Below are positions 23,165 to 34,417 of a stretch of 64,000 bases of DNA, piece after piece. Source of the stretch: Maratus speciosus (Eukaryota; Arthropoda; Arachnida; Araneae; Salticidae); NCBI GenBank assembly GCA_963932465.1, contig OZ010794.1, positions 441,875,502-441,939,501 of the forward strand, read 5' to 3'. The translations under genes and the position numbers were made by a program. The notes under the pieces are model-generated. The model was not told the DNA's origin and searched no databases. It saw only the letters and a program-made list of their open reading frames with translations. Positions within the stretch are counted from its first letter, which is position 1. Each line of letters starts with the position of its first letter.

Positions 23165-24549
23165 TTTTTAGGGTTCCGTACTTAAAAAGTAAAAACGGAA
23201 CCATTATAGGATCACTCCTGTGTCTGTCTATCTGTCACATCCATTTTACTCGTAAACTATGGAACGTGGAAAGTTCAAATTGGGGGATGTAATAAAGACT
23301 ATTGCCCCACATGTTTACGGATTATTAAACATTCACAAATATATTTAGGGAAAATGTACAGGGGCTAATTTAGTTACTTGAAAACAAAAATATTTTCTTT
23401 GTATATCGTGTGGGGTATCTTGTGAAAGGTTTCGTAATGCTGAACTCAAAAATACATTTCTTTTAAGTATTATATTTTAGGAGATATCGTCGAAAATGTA
23501 GTGCAAAAATATGTCACCCCCACCCCCCATCTATTTCCGAATATCCTGAAACTAAAATTATGAAAAAATTAGAGGTAGTAGACGTAACTTTAAATCTTGC
23601 AGGAAAATTATAGCGATTACCCTAGGTCACATAGTTTTTTAGAAAAGCGCATTTTTCCGTTACACACAAATTTCGATTTACGGGCGTTCAACAAAGGTGT
23701 TGAGGAGCGCTGGAGGTACCTATCGTAACAAAAGTATAAAAGCATTGTTGATATTGATTTTCGAAAAAAATCATCGGTAATTAGCAGAGATATTAATCCT
23801 TAGAGACACGGACGGTTTGACATACATAATGACAAGGGCGGCGTACTCTACCTACTATCGGCTTTTAAAGCCTAGATAACAATTTTTAATGATATATTTG
23901 TGTAATGCAAAGCCCAGTAGCAGTATAAAAGCACTAAACGTCAAATTGTTAAAAGCAGACTAATTTAATTAGAATTAATCACATAAATACTATTGGATTC
24001 GCGACTAATTTGCATTGGGTGGATCTCTCAATACGCTTCCCGTGTGTTTGCGTACCTGGAGAAACGTGGCACAGACCAAGGCGGCGTTGCATCTTTGCAA
24101 CTTCCTTTCGAAGCGCCCTTAGCACAATGTCTAGTTTAAACTTTGAACAACGGTTTTTTTTTAGCTACACTGTAAAAAGAAAAGATTATTACTACGCTGA
24201 ATTTTGTTTTATGAAATGCCAAATGAAGTTTAACTATGCACTACTTTTATTGTCGGTACCGAAGTAAGTTCATCATAAACATATTAGGATAAGATCAAAA
24301 AAAGATATACAGAATAGCAATATTTGATGTTATTTAGTCTTCATATCTGTTTAAACTTTTGTGGTATGCCCATTGCCCATTCATACTTTTCTAGTATATG
24401 CAGATATACCCAACACTACGTTGTGTGGTTTTTTTACAAAATCTTATTATTCTTTTAGCAACGATTTTTTTATATAATACAGTTAATAATTCATATATTT
24501 ATTGTACGGAACATTCTGAGCGCGAGTAATACTCGCACTTGACCGTTTA
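23165..24549 (-). mobile_element. Array-type element family T
   Basis: On the minus strand it starts with the GC-richer block AAGTGCGAGTATTACTCGCG (itself a hairpin) and a sub-terminal TGTTCCGTAC. It ends with a GACA-type microsatellite (about 23218-23240), a hairpin of GGTTCCGT and ACGGAACC arms (23170-23203) and CTAAAAA. The middle (23250-24490) is not clearly tandem. The two ends resemble, from memory, a repeat very common in moth and butterfly genomes. Confidence 0.68.
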
Positions 24550-25869
24550 TTAATGGTTCTTTGCGCTTTGCGTCGATTTTTTTTTATTTATGGAAGAATT
24601 CAGGTTACACTATTTTACTTCATTAATGTAAATTTTGTCCCCTGCTATTTTTAAATTTTAGGCGATTTTTAATGCATTTTTCAATGCGATTTTTAGAGGG
24701 TTTTTTGATTTCACGGTGATTTTTTTTTTACATTCGGAAAAGAAACTTTGTTTCAAACTTTTAGCCTAATATAGTAAATTTTGTCATCAACGATTTTTGA
24801 TTTTTAGCAATTTTTAATGCGATTTTTAGCGTTTTTTCGACATTTTTTACGTTCCACGTCGATTTTTTGTCATTCTTGAAAGATTTCCGATTACAGTGTT
24901 TTGAGTCGATTTTTGTAATTAATGAAAGAATTCAGATTACAATATGTTACCCCATGATAGTACATTTTGTCCGCTGCTATTTTTAATGCGATTTTTAGCG
25001 TTTTTTCGACAATTTTTATGTTTCACGTCGATTTTTTGTCATTCTTGAAAGATTTCCGATTAGAGTGTTTTTGGGTCGATTTTTTGTAATTAATGAAAGA
25101 ATTCAGATTACAATATGTTACCCCATGATAGTACATTTTGTCCGCTGCTATTTTTGAATATTCAGCGACTTTTAATGCAATTTTTAGCATTTTTTTGGAG
25201 TCCCACGCCGATTTTTTGACATTCGGAAAAGGAATTTGGTATCAAACTTTTATCCGACTATAGTAAATTTTGTCTTCGCGATTTTTGAATTTTAGTAATT
25301 TTTAATGCGATTTTTCGAGTTCCGCGGCAATTTTTTAACATTGGTAAAAGGATTTTGGTTTCTAACTTTTAGCTTAATATAGTACATTTTATCCTCTTGC
25401 TTTTTGAATTTTACCAATTTTAAATGCAATATTCAATGTTATTTGTAGCGATTTTTAGAGATTCTTGGCGTTCCGTGTCCATTTTTTGTTATTCGTGAGA
25501 ATTTCCGATTATTATGTTTTCCCCCATAATATTAAATTTTTACAACAGTGACTTTCATACATTTAGCGATTTTTAATGCAATTTCCAATGTGATTTTTAG
25601 CCATTCTTCGAGTTCCGTGCCTATTTTTTTTACATTCGGAAATGATTTCGATTTCAAGCTTTTTGCCTAATTTAGTAAATTTCTCGATTGAAATGTTTCA
25701 TTCTTTTATAGGAAATTTTTACCCTAGAGATTGCTTAATAGTTTGCGATTTTTAAAGCGATTTTCAATGCGATTTTTCGGGGGTTTCGACATTTTTAAAA
25801 GGAATTTTGTTTCAAATTGCTAGCCTAATAGGAATTTGGTTTCAAACCTCCTAGTCTAAGAGCTAGCAA

Positions 25870-27145
25870 CGTCAAAAAACACGTCATTTTATCAAGGCTC
25901 ATTTTTTTATATGTTCTTCCCTTTTATGGTGTAGTACGTTTGCAACCGGTCTGGCAGCCCGGAGACGTTGCGTTTATCCATGGCTGAAGGGGTTATGCAG
26001 GTCAAAAAACTTCAAAATTACGTCATTTTATCAAGGCTCATTTTTTTATATGTTCTTCCCTTATATGGTGTAGTACGTTTGCAACCGGTCTGGCAGCCCG
26101 GAGACGTTGCGTTTATCCGTGGCTGAAGGGGTTATGCAGGTCAAAAAACTTCAAAATTACGTCATTTTATCAAGTCTCATGTTTTTTATATGTTCTTCCC
26201 TTGTATGATGTAGTACGTTTGCAACCGGTCTGGCAGCCCGGAGACGTTGCGTTTATCCGTGGCTGAAGGGGTTATGCAGGTCAAAAAACTTCAAAATTAC
26301 GTCATTTTATCAAGGCTCATTTTTTTTATATGGTCTTCTTTTGTATGGTGTAGTACGTTTGCAACCGGTCTGGCAGTCCGGAGACGTTGCGTTTACCAGT
26401 GGCAGAAGGGGTTATGCAGGTCAAAAAACTTCAAAATTACGTCATTTTATCAAAGCTCATTTTTTTATATGTTCTTCCCTTTTATGGTGTGGTACGTTTG
26501 CAACCGGTCTGGCTGTAGGGACACGTTGCGTTTACCTGTGGCAGAAGGTGTTATGCAGTTCAAAAAACTTCAAAATTGCGTCATTTTATCAAGGCTCATT
26601 TTTTTTTATATGTTCTTCCCTTTTATGGAGTAGTACCTTTGCAACCGGTCTGGCAGTAGGGAGACGTTGCGTTTACCAGTGGCAGAAGGGGTTATGCAGG
26701 TCAAAAAACTTCAAAATTACTTCATTTATCAAGGCTCATTTTATATGTTTTTTTCCCTTTTATGGTATAGTACGTTTGCAACTGGTCTGGCAGTCCGGAG
26801 ACGTTGCGTTTACCTGTGGCAGAAGGGGTTATGCAGGTCAAAAAACTTCAAAATTACGTCATTTTATCAAAGCTCATTTTTTTATATGTTCTTCCCTTTT
26901 ATGGAGCAGTACGTTTGCAACCGGTCTGGCAGTAGGGAGACGTTGCGTTTACCAGTGGCAGAAGAGGTTAAGCAGGTCAAAAAACTTCCAAATTACGTCA
27001 TTTTATCAAGGCTCAATTTTTTTTATCTGTTCTTCCCTTTTATGGTGTGGTACGTTTGCAATCGGTCTGGCAGCCCGGAGACGTTGAGTTTACCTGTGGC
27101 AAGAGAGGTTATGCAGATCAAATAACTTCAAAATTACATCATTTT
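25870..27145 (+). repeat. Satellite A, left arm (~139-bp period)
   Basis: About nine copies of a 138-140-bp unit containing TTCAAAATTACGTCATTTTA, GCAACCGGTCTGGCAG and GGTTATGCAGGTCAAAAAAC; copies start at 26001, 26140, 26280, 26420 and so on. They differ at a few positions (for example TCCGTGGCTGAAGG or ACCAGTGGCAGAAGG). Confidence 0.9.
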
Positions 27146-27905
27146 AGCAGGATTTTCGTTTGTAACATATGTTTATACTAACTATTTGTGATATTAATCC
27201 ATTATTGCTAGACGTTACCAATGTCGCTAAGACCATGCCAGATCCACATTTATAGATAATATATTACTCTTTGGCTATCAGACGATCTATAATAAATTTT
27301 CCAGACACATATGGGGTTGCAAAGTTAATGCCAGACTGCTTTAAGCATGGCAACCGAAGTGCTTGTTTCAAGAGTGGTTTATAGTTTAAAAATTATAAGT
27401 CATCTTTACGTCATTTTATCAAGCTTAAAAATTACAAGATATTACTCTTTGGCTAGCAGACAACCTGCAATTAATTTGCCAGAATTCGGTTGCAAAGTTA
27501 ATGCCAGACGGCTTTAAATATGGCAACGAAAGTGCCTGTTTCAAGAGTGTTTTATAGTTTAAAAATTATAAGTCATCTTTACGTCATTTTATCAAGAATA
27601 AAAATTACAAGATATTACTCTTTGGCTAGCAGATAACCTATAATTAATTTGCCAGACACAAATTCGGTTGCAAAGTTAATACCAGGCGGCTTTAAATATG
27701 GCAACGAAAGTACCTGTTCAAGTGTGGTTTATAGTTTAAAAATTATATGTCATCTTTACGTCATTTTATCAAGCATAAAAATTACAAGATATTACTCTTT
27801 GGCTAGCAGACAACCTACAATTAATTTGCCAGACTCAAATTCGGTTGCAAAGTTAATGCCAGACGGCTTTAAATATGGCAACGAAAGTGCATGTTCAAGA
27901 AATGT
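27146..27905 (+). repeat. Satellite B, left arm (~177-bp period)
   Basis: About four copies of a 173-178-bp unit with GGTTGCAAAGTTAATGCCAG, AAATATGGCAACGAAAGTGC and GATATTACTCTTTGGCTAGC. The words ACGTCATTTTATCAAG are shared with satellite A, so the two families are related in part. Confidence 0.88.
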
Positions 27906-28070
27906 CATCTTTTGTAGGGATTTGGCTTCATTTAATGAGTCAACTCTTAATTGTTACCATAGTAACAATCGTTTCTTTGTAAATATATATGTATACATAT
28001 ATAGTGTTTGCCGAAAAAGATGTTTAATTTTGTGTTATTAATGTAAATTTATGTAACTGTAATTTTTAAA
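27906..28070. other. Unique centre of the palindromic element
   Basis: About 165 bp without counterpart in the arms separate the two mirrored halves. It contains a perfect short palindrome, TTGTTAC-CATA-GTAACAA (27951-27968). Confidence 0.7.
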
Positions 28071-28715
28071 TTATAAAACACTTTTCAAACAGGTACTTTC
28101 GTTTCCATATTTAACGCTGTCTGGCATTAACTTTGCAACCGAATTTGTGTCTGGCAAATTAATTGTAGGTTGTCTGCTAGCCAAAGAGTAATATCTTGTA
28201 ATTTTTATGCTTGATAAAATGACGTAAAGATGACTTATCCTTTTAAAACTATAAACCACTCTTGAAACAGGTACTTTCGTTTCCATATTTAACGCTGTCT
28301 GGCATTAACTTTGCAACCGAATTTGTGTCTGGCAAATTAATTGTAGGTTGTCTGCTAGCCAAAAAGTAATATCTTGTAATTTTTATGCTTGGTAAAATGA
28401 TGTAAAGATGACTTATCCTTTTTAAACTATAAACCACTCTTGAAACAGGCACTTCGGTTGCTATATTTAAAGCCGTCTGGCATTAACTTTGCAACTAAAT
28501 TTGTGTCTGGCAAATTAATTGTAGGTTGCCTGCTAGCCAAAGAGTAATATCTTGTAATTTTTATACTTGATAAAATGACGTAAAGATGACTTATAATTTT
28601 TAAACTATAAACCACTCTTGAAACAGGCACTTTCGTTGCCATATTTAAAGCCGTCTGGCATTAACTTTGCAATCGCATTTGTGTCCGGCAAATTAATTAT
28701 AGGTTGTCTGCTATC
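28071..28715 (-). repeat. Satellite B, right arm (inverted)
   Basis: About four copies of the 177-bp unit in the opposite orientation to 27146-27905, very similar in sequence to the left arm. Confidence 0.88.
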
Positions 28716-29060
28716 TACCGGTTGTAAACGCACTATCCCATAAAAGGGAAGAACATATAAAAAAATGAGCCTTGATAAAATGACGTAATTTTGAAGTTTT
28801 TTGACCTGCATAACCCCTTCTGCCACTGGTAAACGCAACGTCTCCGGACTGCCAGACCGGTTGCAAACGTACTACACCATACAAGGGAAGAACATATAAA
28901 AAAATGAGCCTTGATAAAATGACGTAATTTTGAAGCTTTTTGACCTGCATAACCCCTTCTGCCACGGATAAACGCAACGTCTCCGGACTGCCAGACCGGT
29001 TGCAAACATACACCATAACAGGGAAGAACATATAAAAAAATGAGCCATGATAAAATCAGG
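28716..29060 (-). repeat. Satellite A, right arm (inverted, shorter)
   Basis: About two and a half copies of the 139-bp unit in inverted orientation, against about nine in the left arm. The arms have therefore changed in copy number independently. Confidence 0.88.
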
Positions 29061-29462
29061 TGACGAAAACGTTGCTAGCTCTTAGACTATCCAGCCTAAT
29101 ATGGTAAATGTTCTGCTGTGCTATTTTTGAAGTGTAGAGATTTTTAATTGGATTTTCAATGCAACTTTTTACCTTTTTTTTTAACAGTTCGCGGTGATTT
29201 TTTGAGATACGGAAAAGGAATTCAGTTTCAAACGTTTAGCCAAATACAGTGATACCTCGGTTTTCGTTGATAATCCGTTCGAAAATAATCGGCGAAAACC
29301 GAGGCAATTGTTTCCATGTGAATCTATGTCAATTCAATTAAGTCGTTCTAAACAATCCAAAATATGTATCAAAAACACATTTTATAAAAGAATAAGTATA
29401 GTGTTTAATATTTAAAAAAATAAGAAATTAATATTATGTTCTTGGCGTATGGGTATCAAGCA

Positions 29463-30340
29463 CTATTTCTGGGGTCCCTTTCCTTTTTGGTGCTTTGGCA
29501 GCAGGACTAGTTTCACAGTCGGGGACCGATGTCGCTCAAAAAAGTGTCGTGTTTCTGTCGCTTTTTTAAAATTTGCCTAAAATGGTGCAAGACATTATCA
29601 TTAAACAAGTTGTAGACGCGGCTTGCACCAGATTTGTCTGTGTGATCTTTCTCCACAAAATCCTGTACCTTACTCCTTTTATACTATGTTCATACTGGAT
29701 ACCTTAAGATATCTTAGGCCACCGAACTCTCTGAGAGAGTTCCACAAACTCTCTCAGTGAGTTTCGACTTACTTCGGCTAGATACAGGAACGACCACTCA
29801 CTCTCGTTGGCTATGAAGCTTCGCTTTTACTGATTGGCTGTTGCGGCCGTTGTTATTTTAAGCGCATGCGCATACTTTACTTTTGTTCAGATCACAGACA
29901 CAGTGACGCTACTGAGATATCTTAAGGTAAGTTTTTCGATGTGAACAGGCATCCAATTCCGGGAGGGTACCGCTTCAAAACTGGCGGTCTAAGATATCTT
30001 AAGTTTCTAGTGTGAACAGGGTATTAGAGAAAAGGTCCTTAATCTCTGAAGAAGGCACATTCTTCCTTATCTCTTCCTCCTCATCTGTCGTCTGTTGCAT
30101 TTCTACTCGAACGTCTTGGAACTGTTCAGTGCAGAGTTCTTTACTGTGTTCATCCACCACCTCTTCCACATCCTCCCCACTCACCTCCAAACACATGGAC
30201 ATCCCAAAATCAATAATCGACTGCCCCACATGTGTACTACACATGTGTAAGGTATGCTGGATCTGGAAACTTTCTTTGGCCTTCATGATGGACCACTCGT
30301 AATCAAATAAAAATGCCCAAAAAAGTCGCTGGAAATAAAC
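29463..30340 (-). pseudogene. Tigger-type transposase, C-terminal remnant
   Basis: The minus strand reads DYEWSIMKAKESFQIQHTLH, an acidic stretch (VEEVVDEHSKELCTEQFQD), then EEEEIRKNVPSSEIKDLFS, and past the MITE VEKDHTDKSGASRVYNLFND and FRQILKKRQK before a stop at 29463-29465. The order matches the C-terminal part of TIGD1-like proteins, in which an acidic EEHxxELxTEEL region precedes a short tail ending in LKRRQKQ. DNA-binding and catalytic domains are absent. When the MITE and one TTA are removed the frame is continuous. Confidence 0.82.
29682..30023. mobile_element. PIF/Harbinger-like MITE (342 bp, TTA target site)
   Basis: Inverted termini (TACTATGTTCATACT and partner ending GTGTGAACAGGGTA) with inner CTTAAGATATCTTAG repeats are flanked by TTA on both sides (29679-29681, 30024-30026). 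The TTA target and the frame continuity of the host coding sequence after removal make the borders secure. It has no coding content. Confidence 0.85.
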
Positions 30341-31074
30341 GAAATTATTTGCCTAGACGCGCGGTGTTATGCACACACGACGAGAAACAACGCCACACTG
30401 AACAGGAGACAATGTGTCGCACCCTTTGTTTCCAGAAAATGCTGCGATGTCACTAGGGTAAACCGACGAAATCCAAGGCAATCCGACAAAAACCGAGGCA
30501 ATCCGACAAAAACCGAGACAATTTTTTTTGCGGAAAAAATCGGCGATAACCGAAGTCAATGAAATCCGAGGTATTACTGTATAATAAATTTTCTCCTGTG
30601 CTATTTTTGCGATTTAACCGCTTTTTATCGCGATTTTTTTAGCGTTTTCCGTGTTTCACGGCTTGACATTCATCCAGGGAATTGGATTTGAAACTTTTAA
30701 CCAAATATCGTTAATTTTGACTTTCGTGATTTTTGAAAATTTTGAGATTTTTAATGCGATTTTTACGTTTCTTCGTGATCCGTTACGACTTTCTGATATT
30801 TAATTTTTGACCTAATATAGTAAATTCTGCCTTCCTTTCAATAAAGTTTATTCGGATTTCGTACAGCAATTTTCGAAATTTTCGTGTGTTTTCCCGATTT
30901 GCTACGATTTTTACACATTAGAAAAAGGAATTCAGTTTCAATCTTCTTACCCAATATAGTGCTTTTTTTTTCCTCTTTGCAATGACGTTTATTCTAAATT
31001 CGTGCATCGATTTTTAAATTTACCGCGATTTTGTATTGTGATTTTCAGAGCTTTTACGCAATTCGTACTGTTTT

Positions 31075-31109
31075 TTGACGGACCCGAGCAACGCCGGGCA
31101 GGTTAGCTA
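31075..31109 (+). mobile_element. Helitron-like 3' terminus closing the ~300-bp repeat field
   Basis: A short stem CCCG...CGGG (in ACCCGAGCAACGCCGGGCAGG) lies about 8 bases before CTAG, followed by T. This arrangement is the canonical Helitron 3' end. It may be the end of a large element that carries the ~300-bp repeat as its body; no 5' TC end was located. Confidence 0.55.
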
Positions 31110-31173
31110 GTTTTTAATAAATATATTTCCAAACTTGATGTCACATTTGCTAGCTACAACTTTGCATGTAAAC

Positions 31174-31361
31174 CAGTGGTGTAGTCGTAAAAAAAACAGA
31201 GGGTATACGTTCTAAGCAGAGGGTATACGCTCAAGGCAGAGCGTATACCCTAGAGTGTATCTACTATAGCTTTCTTGAGAAACAGAGGGTATACGCTGTT
31301 CCTTAAAAAAATCCAGAGGGTATACGGCGTATACCCCCGTATACCCTCCACTACATCCCTG
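31174..31361. mobile_element. hAT-like MITE (188 bp, perfect 8-bp target duplication)
   Basis: It starts CAGTGGTGTAGTCG and ends CACTACATCCCTG; the flanks carry a perfect 8-bp duplication ATGTAAAC (31166-31173 and 31362-31369). CAGNG-type termini plus 8 bp fit the hAT superfamily. Inside, four repeats of AGAGGGTATACG-like words are seen. It is non-coding. Confidence 0.9.
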
Positions 31362-31504
31362 ATGTAAACATTCGTACACTGGACTTCCTGTTCTAATCTC
31401 AGTATTGGCGAAATCCTGAAATTTATTCTTTTTAATGCATTCGCTGTAAAAATATTTAGTTTTATTATTTCTAATTACTAACAAGTTGGAAATTGCTCGT
31501 CAAA

Positions 31505-32422
31505 CGTGGCAAATGAGGTGCGTTCGTACTATAACTAGTTTTAAAATTATTTTTTGCACCCCATATTGTACTGAATGTACAATTTTTTGCACTTCATAAC
31601 GTGCATAGTCTGATACATCATTAAAATGCACTTCCAATAATTTTTTCGGAACACTTTTGACTGTCCCTGTAATTAAACTATACATCCGATTTTCCTAAAA
31701 TTTGAAATAGCTCAACAAAATTTTGCAACAATTATATCTTTAAAATTTCAGACCATTCGGAAGGCTGTAATATCATTAAAATGCACTTGCAATAATTTTT
31801 CCCATTGGCCGTAATGTAAAGAAAAACTTTTGGCTGTCCCTGTAATTAAACTATACATCCGATTTTCCTAAAATTTGAAATGGCTCGACAACATTTTGCA
31901 ACAATTATATCTTTAAAATTTCAGATCATTCGGAAGGCTCTAATACCATTAAAATCCACTTGCAATAATTTTTCCCATTGGCCGTAATGTAAAGAAAAAC
32001 TTTTGACTGTCCCTGTAATTAAACTATACGTCCGATTTTCCTAAAATTTGAAATGGCTCGACAAAATTTTGCAACAATTATATCTTTAAAATTTCAGATC
32101 ATTCGGAAGGCTCTAATATCATTAAAATCCACTTGCAATAATTTTCCCCGTTGGCCGTAATGTAAAGAAAAACTTTTGACTGCCCCTGTAATTAAACTAT
32201 ACATCCGATTTTCATAAAATTTGAAATGGCTCGACAAAATTTTGCAACAATCATATATTTGAAATTTCAGACTATTCGGCTGGGTAGATTTTTCTCTGTT
32301 ACATGCGGACAGACGGACGGACAGACGGACAGACGGACGGACAGACGGACGGACAGACGGACGGACTGAACGACGACTATAGGTGCTACGTATTTATATA
32401 ATTACGAACGCACCTAAAAAGG
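31505..32422 (+). mobile_element. Array element family F, copy F2
   Basis: A 5' sub-terminal word AGGTGCGTTCGTA (31516-31528) is the inverted copy of the 3' hairpin arm TACGAACGCACCT. Between them lie about four ~172-bp monomers, a long GACG/GACA microsatellite (about 32300-32365), and a hairpin (AGGTGC at 32381-32386 with GCACCT at 32410-32415) ending in AAAAAGG. Monomers match copy F1. It is non-coding. Confidence 0.8.
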
Positions 32423-32640
32423 TGTAAGATTAAAATTTTAAAAACAGCAAAATAGTTTTATTTGACTATTAACATGTTTCAAGTCTTTCCGAGTCATTTT
32501 CAAATCAAATAAATAATGATATTCTGGAAATTGCGCGGTCTATGTTGTTTTGAAAAATGACTCAGAAAGAGTTGAAACATGTCAACAGTCAAATAAGACT
32601 ATTTTGCTGTTTTTTAAATTTTAATCTTACACCTTTTTAG
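32414..32640. repeat. Foldback of ~227 bp at the F2 3' end
   Basis: Outer arms CTAAAAAGGTGTAAGATTAA and its inverted partner extend inward for about 85 bp with few mismatches. The left outer arm includes the AAAAAGG end of F2, so this is either a separate foldback element abutting F2 or a head-on remnant of a second F terminus. Confidence 0.65.
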
Positions 32641-32694
32641 CAATTAAAAATAATATATTATTACAAGGTGTTAATTTGTTATATATTTATACCA

Positions 32695-34106
32695 AGGGGC
32701 TCTGCCCCCTGCAAGCTACGCTCTCCAACCCCCATTCACACACTGCAGTATCTAAAAACGCACTAAATTGATCGGTTTTAAAAGATTAGAGAAGATTGAA
32801 TTATAATGAAAAAACCTGTGGCGATCTCCCTATAAACGGGTTTCTATTCAATTCCCATTGATTGCGAAAATTTAAGACCGAATCAGTTGCTGTTAAGACA
32901 TCCAATGGTTGTTTTCGTGTTTGATTAAAGAAAATCAATTAAATATTTGAAAAAAAGCTAAAATAAAATGAATTAAGTAAACAGAGTCTTTGCCTCCCGG
33001 TATTTTTTAACAGCGTTATAAAACGATTAACATACTGCAATACAGACATTTTAAATGTATCGTTTTGAATCTGACCTAAGTTTCACTAAAGATTTTTTTC
33101 TCTTTTTAGCATTCACATGAAAATACTTTTGTTTTTAGAAGGGAAATATTATTATTCGCGGTATCTTAGAATTGGGAAAATTAATTACAAAGATCATCTC
33201 GAAATATGAAATTAATGTCTCGTATAGATATATTTAAAAAATTTTACGACAATTTCGCGTAAACCTCATTTTTGAATACCAGTTACATACGTATTTTTAA
33301 ATTATTTTCTATTATTTGTAAAATAAAATAACAATGAATAAAAAATAATAATAATTACAGAACAAAACTATTTAAATAATTTTAAAAAAGAAAACAAAAA
33401 TAAATAAACATTTATTAATCAATAAAGAGCAATACCCTGGTTACCATGTCAAGCAAAATAACGCCATTTTGGCGCCAATTAGGTACCCTGGTGCGTATAT
33501 GATACCTGTGCCTAGTAATTTTCTTTTCGTTTCGTTTAAAAAAAAAAAAAAAAAGAAAGTGCAAGCCATTAATTTTAAATGTTTCAGTTTTAAATGAAAG
33601 TTTTGTATTTTAAATAAAATGAATGAAAGGATTATATTTTAAATGAAATTAATGAAATACAAAAAAAAAAAAAAAAAAAAAAAAAAAATGCGGCGGGAAA
33701 AATGTTTGGCGATTTATCACCTGCGTCCCGCTAACATAAAAATACCGAGAACATGATACATTTCTTAGCATATATTTAAGGGAGGCCAAAATGGTTGCCA
33801 GATTAGTTTAAAATAATAACCTTTTCTAAAATATGAAAAAAATATCTGTTATCATTCAAATTTGAGTTGCCATCATTAGAGAAAACTATTTAAAATTAGA
33901 AAAAAATTAATATCTAGAAAACTATTTCGAATTTAAAAATTCTAATACCAGTTCCGAGATCTGTGGATCAACACGGATTGTTTGTGTTAATTTCATCGCA
34001 TAATATTCCATATTTTAGGAGAAATCTCCGTGAAACATAATCAGTTGTTTAATCAATCGTTTCATAAAATCGTTTCATTAGGATTTTATATATATACGGT
34101 AGATTT
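32695..34106 (-). mobile_element. Helitron copy A (non-autonomous, minus strand)
   Basis: On the minus strand it begins TCTACCGTATATATATAAAA (about 34106) and ends in the GC hairpin and a worn CTTGG at 32695. Both ends and about 1 kb of the body match copy B at 58500-62917. It has no coding content. It lacks the foldback (B: 58625-61203) and the MITE (B: 62122-62416), and so serves as the empty site for both. A run of about 29 A (33659-33688) and a fragment of the GGTAC-type MITE H2 (33435-33510) lie inside. Confidence 0.78.
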
Positions 34107-34238
34107 AGCTTTATCAAAGAAAATACTCGTTTCCTTTTTACAATGAGGTCATCTTCACTAACTAAAACATTTCGTGCGCTCTTAGATTAGCCACACAAAC
34201 TCAGTATCAGCTGAGGAAAAATGCGCGTTTTTTTTAGG

Positions 34239-34258
34239 GGGGGGGGGGGGGGGCGGGT
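34239..34258. repeat. G-run in AT-rich spacer
   Basis: A homopolymer of about 17-18 G sits between Helitron A and array element E3; apart from it, 34107-34417 holds nothing recognisable. Confidence 0.6.
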
Positions 34259-34417
34259 GTTAAACGTAACGTTATTTTCTGTTAATGTTAAAACAAATTT
34301 ATATATTTTTTAATTGTGATGAGATAATGGTGTCAGTAAAGATACAATAATTCACATTATTTCTTTTTTCTCTATAATAATGGAAGTAACCCAATTGCCA
34401 TCATTGTGGAGAAATTC

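Larger units (their letters stand above)
25854..29087. mobile_element. 3.2-kb palindromic element carrying two satellites
   Basis: The ends are inverted: GTCTAAGAGCTAGCAACGT at 25854 and its partner ending at 29087, with TA on both sides (25852-25853, 29088-29089). Each arm carries the same two tandem families in mirrored order: outer monomers of ~139 bp and inner monomers of ~177 bp, meeting at a unique centre (27906-28070). Removal joins two parts of the ~300-bp repeat. The termini resemble those of the 395-bp MITEs at 4326 and 6721. Long open frames across it are products of the repeat period. Confidence 0.85.
29247..30579 (-). mobile_element. Deleted Tigger/pogo-type transposon
   Basis: Inverted termini of CAGTGATACCTCGG (left) and its partner ending GGTATTACTG (right) lie between TA dinucleotides (29245-29246, 30580-30581), typical for the pogo/Tigger branch of Tc1/mariner. 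Inside, only the C-terminal part of a transposase remains (29463-30340, minus strand), so most of the gene has been deleted. A 342-bp MITE has inserted into the remaining coding part. The element sits in the ~300-bp repeat field. Confidence 0.88.
21250..31109. repeat. Field of a ~300-bp degenerate tandem repeat, with insertions
   Basis: A diffuse repeat of about 280-310 bp (marked by GTCATTCATGAAA, CCTAATATAGTAAATTTT and GCGATTTTTAATGCG words) occurs at 21349, 21649, 21947, 22229, 22540 and onward. The field is interrupted by elements at 23165-24549, 25854-29087 and 29247-30579, after each of which it resumes. It ends in a Helitron-like 3' terminus at 31109. T-runs of 13 to over 25 bases punctuate it. 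Confidence 0.75.

Noticed and set aside
26247..27125. Long overlapping open frames (up to 248 codons) in two phases
   Set aside because: They follow the ~139-bp satellite period and exist in more than one phase with the same repeated words; no start context, family or composition of a real protein.
30012..30302. Plus-strand open frame of 96 codons
   Set aside because: It is antisense to the Tigger-type transposase remnant.
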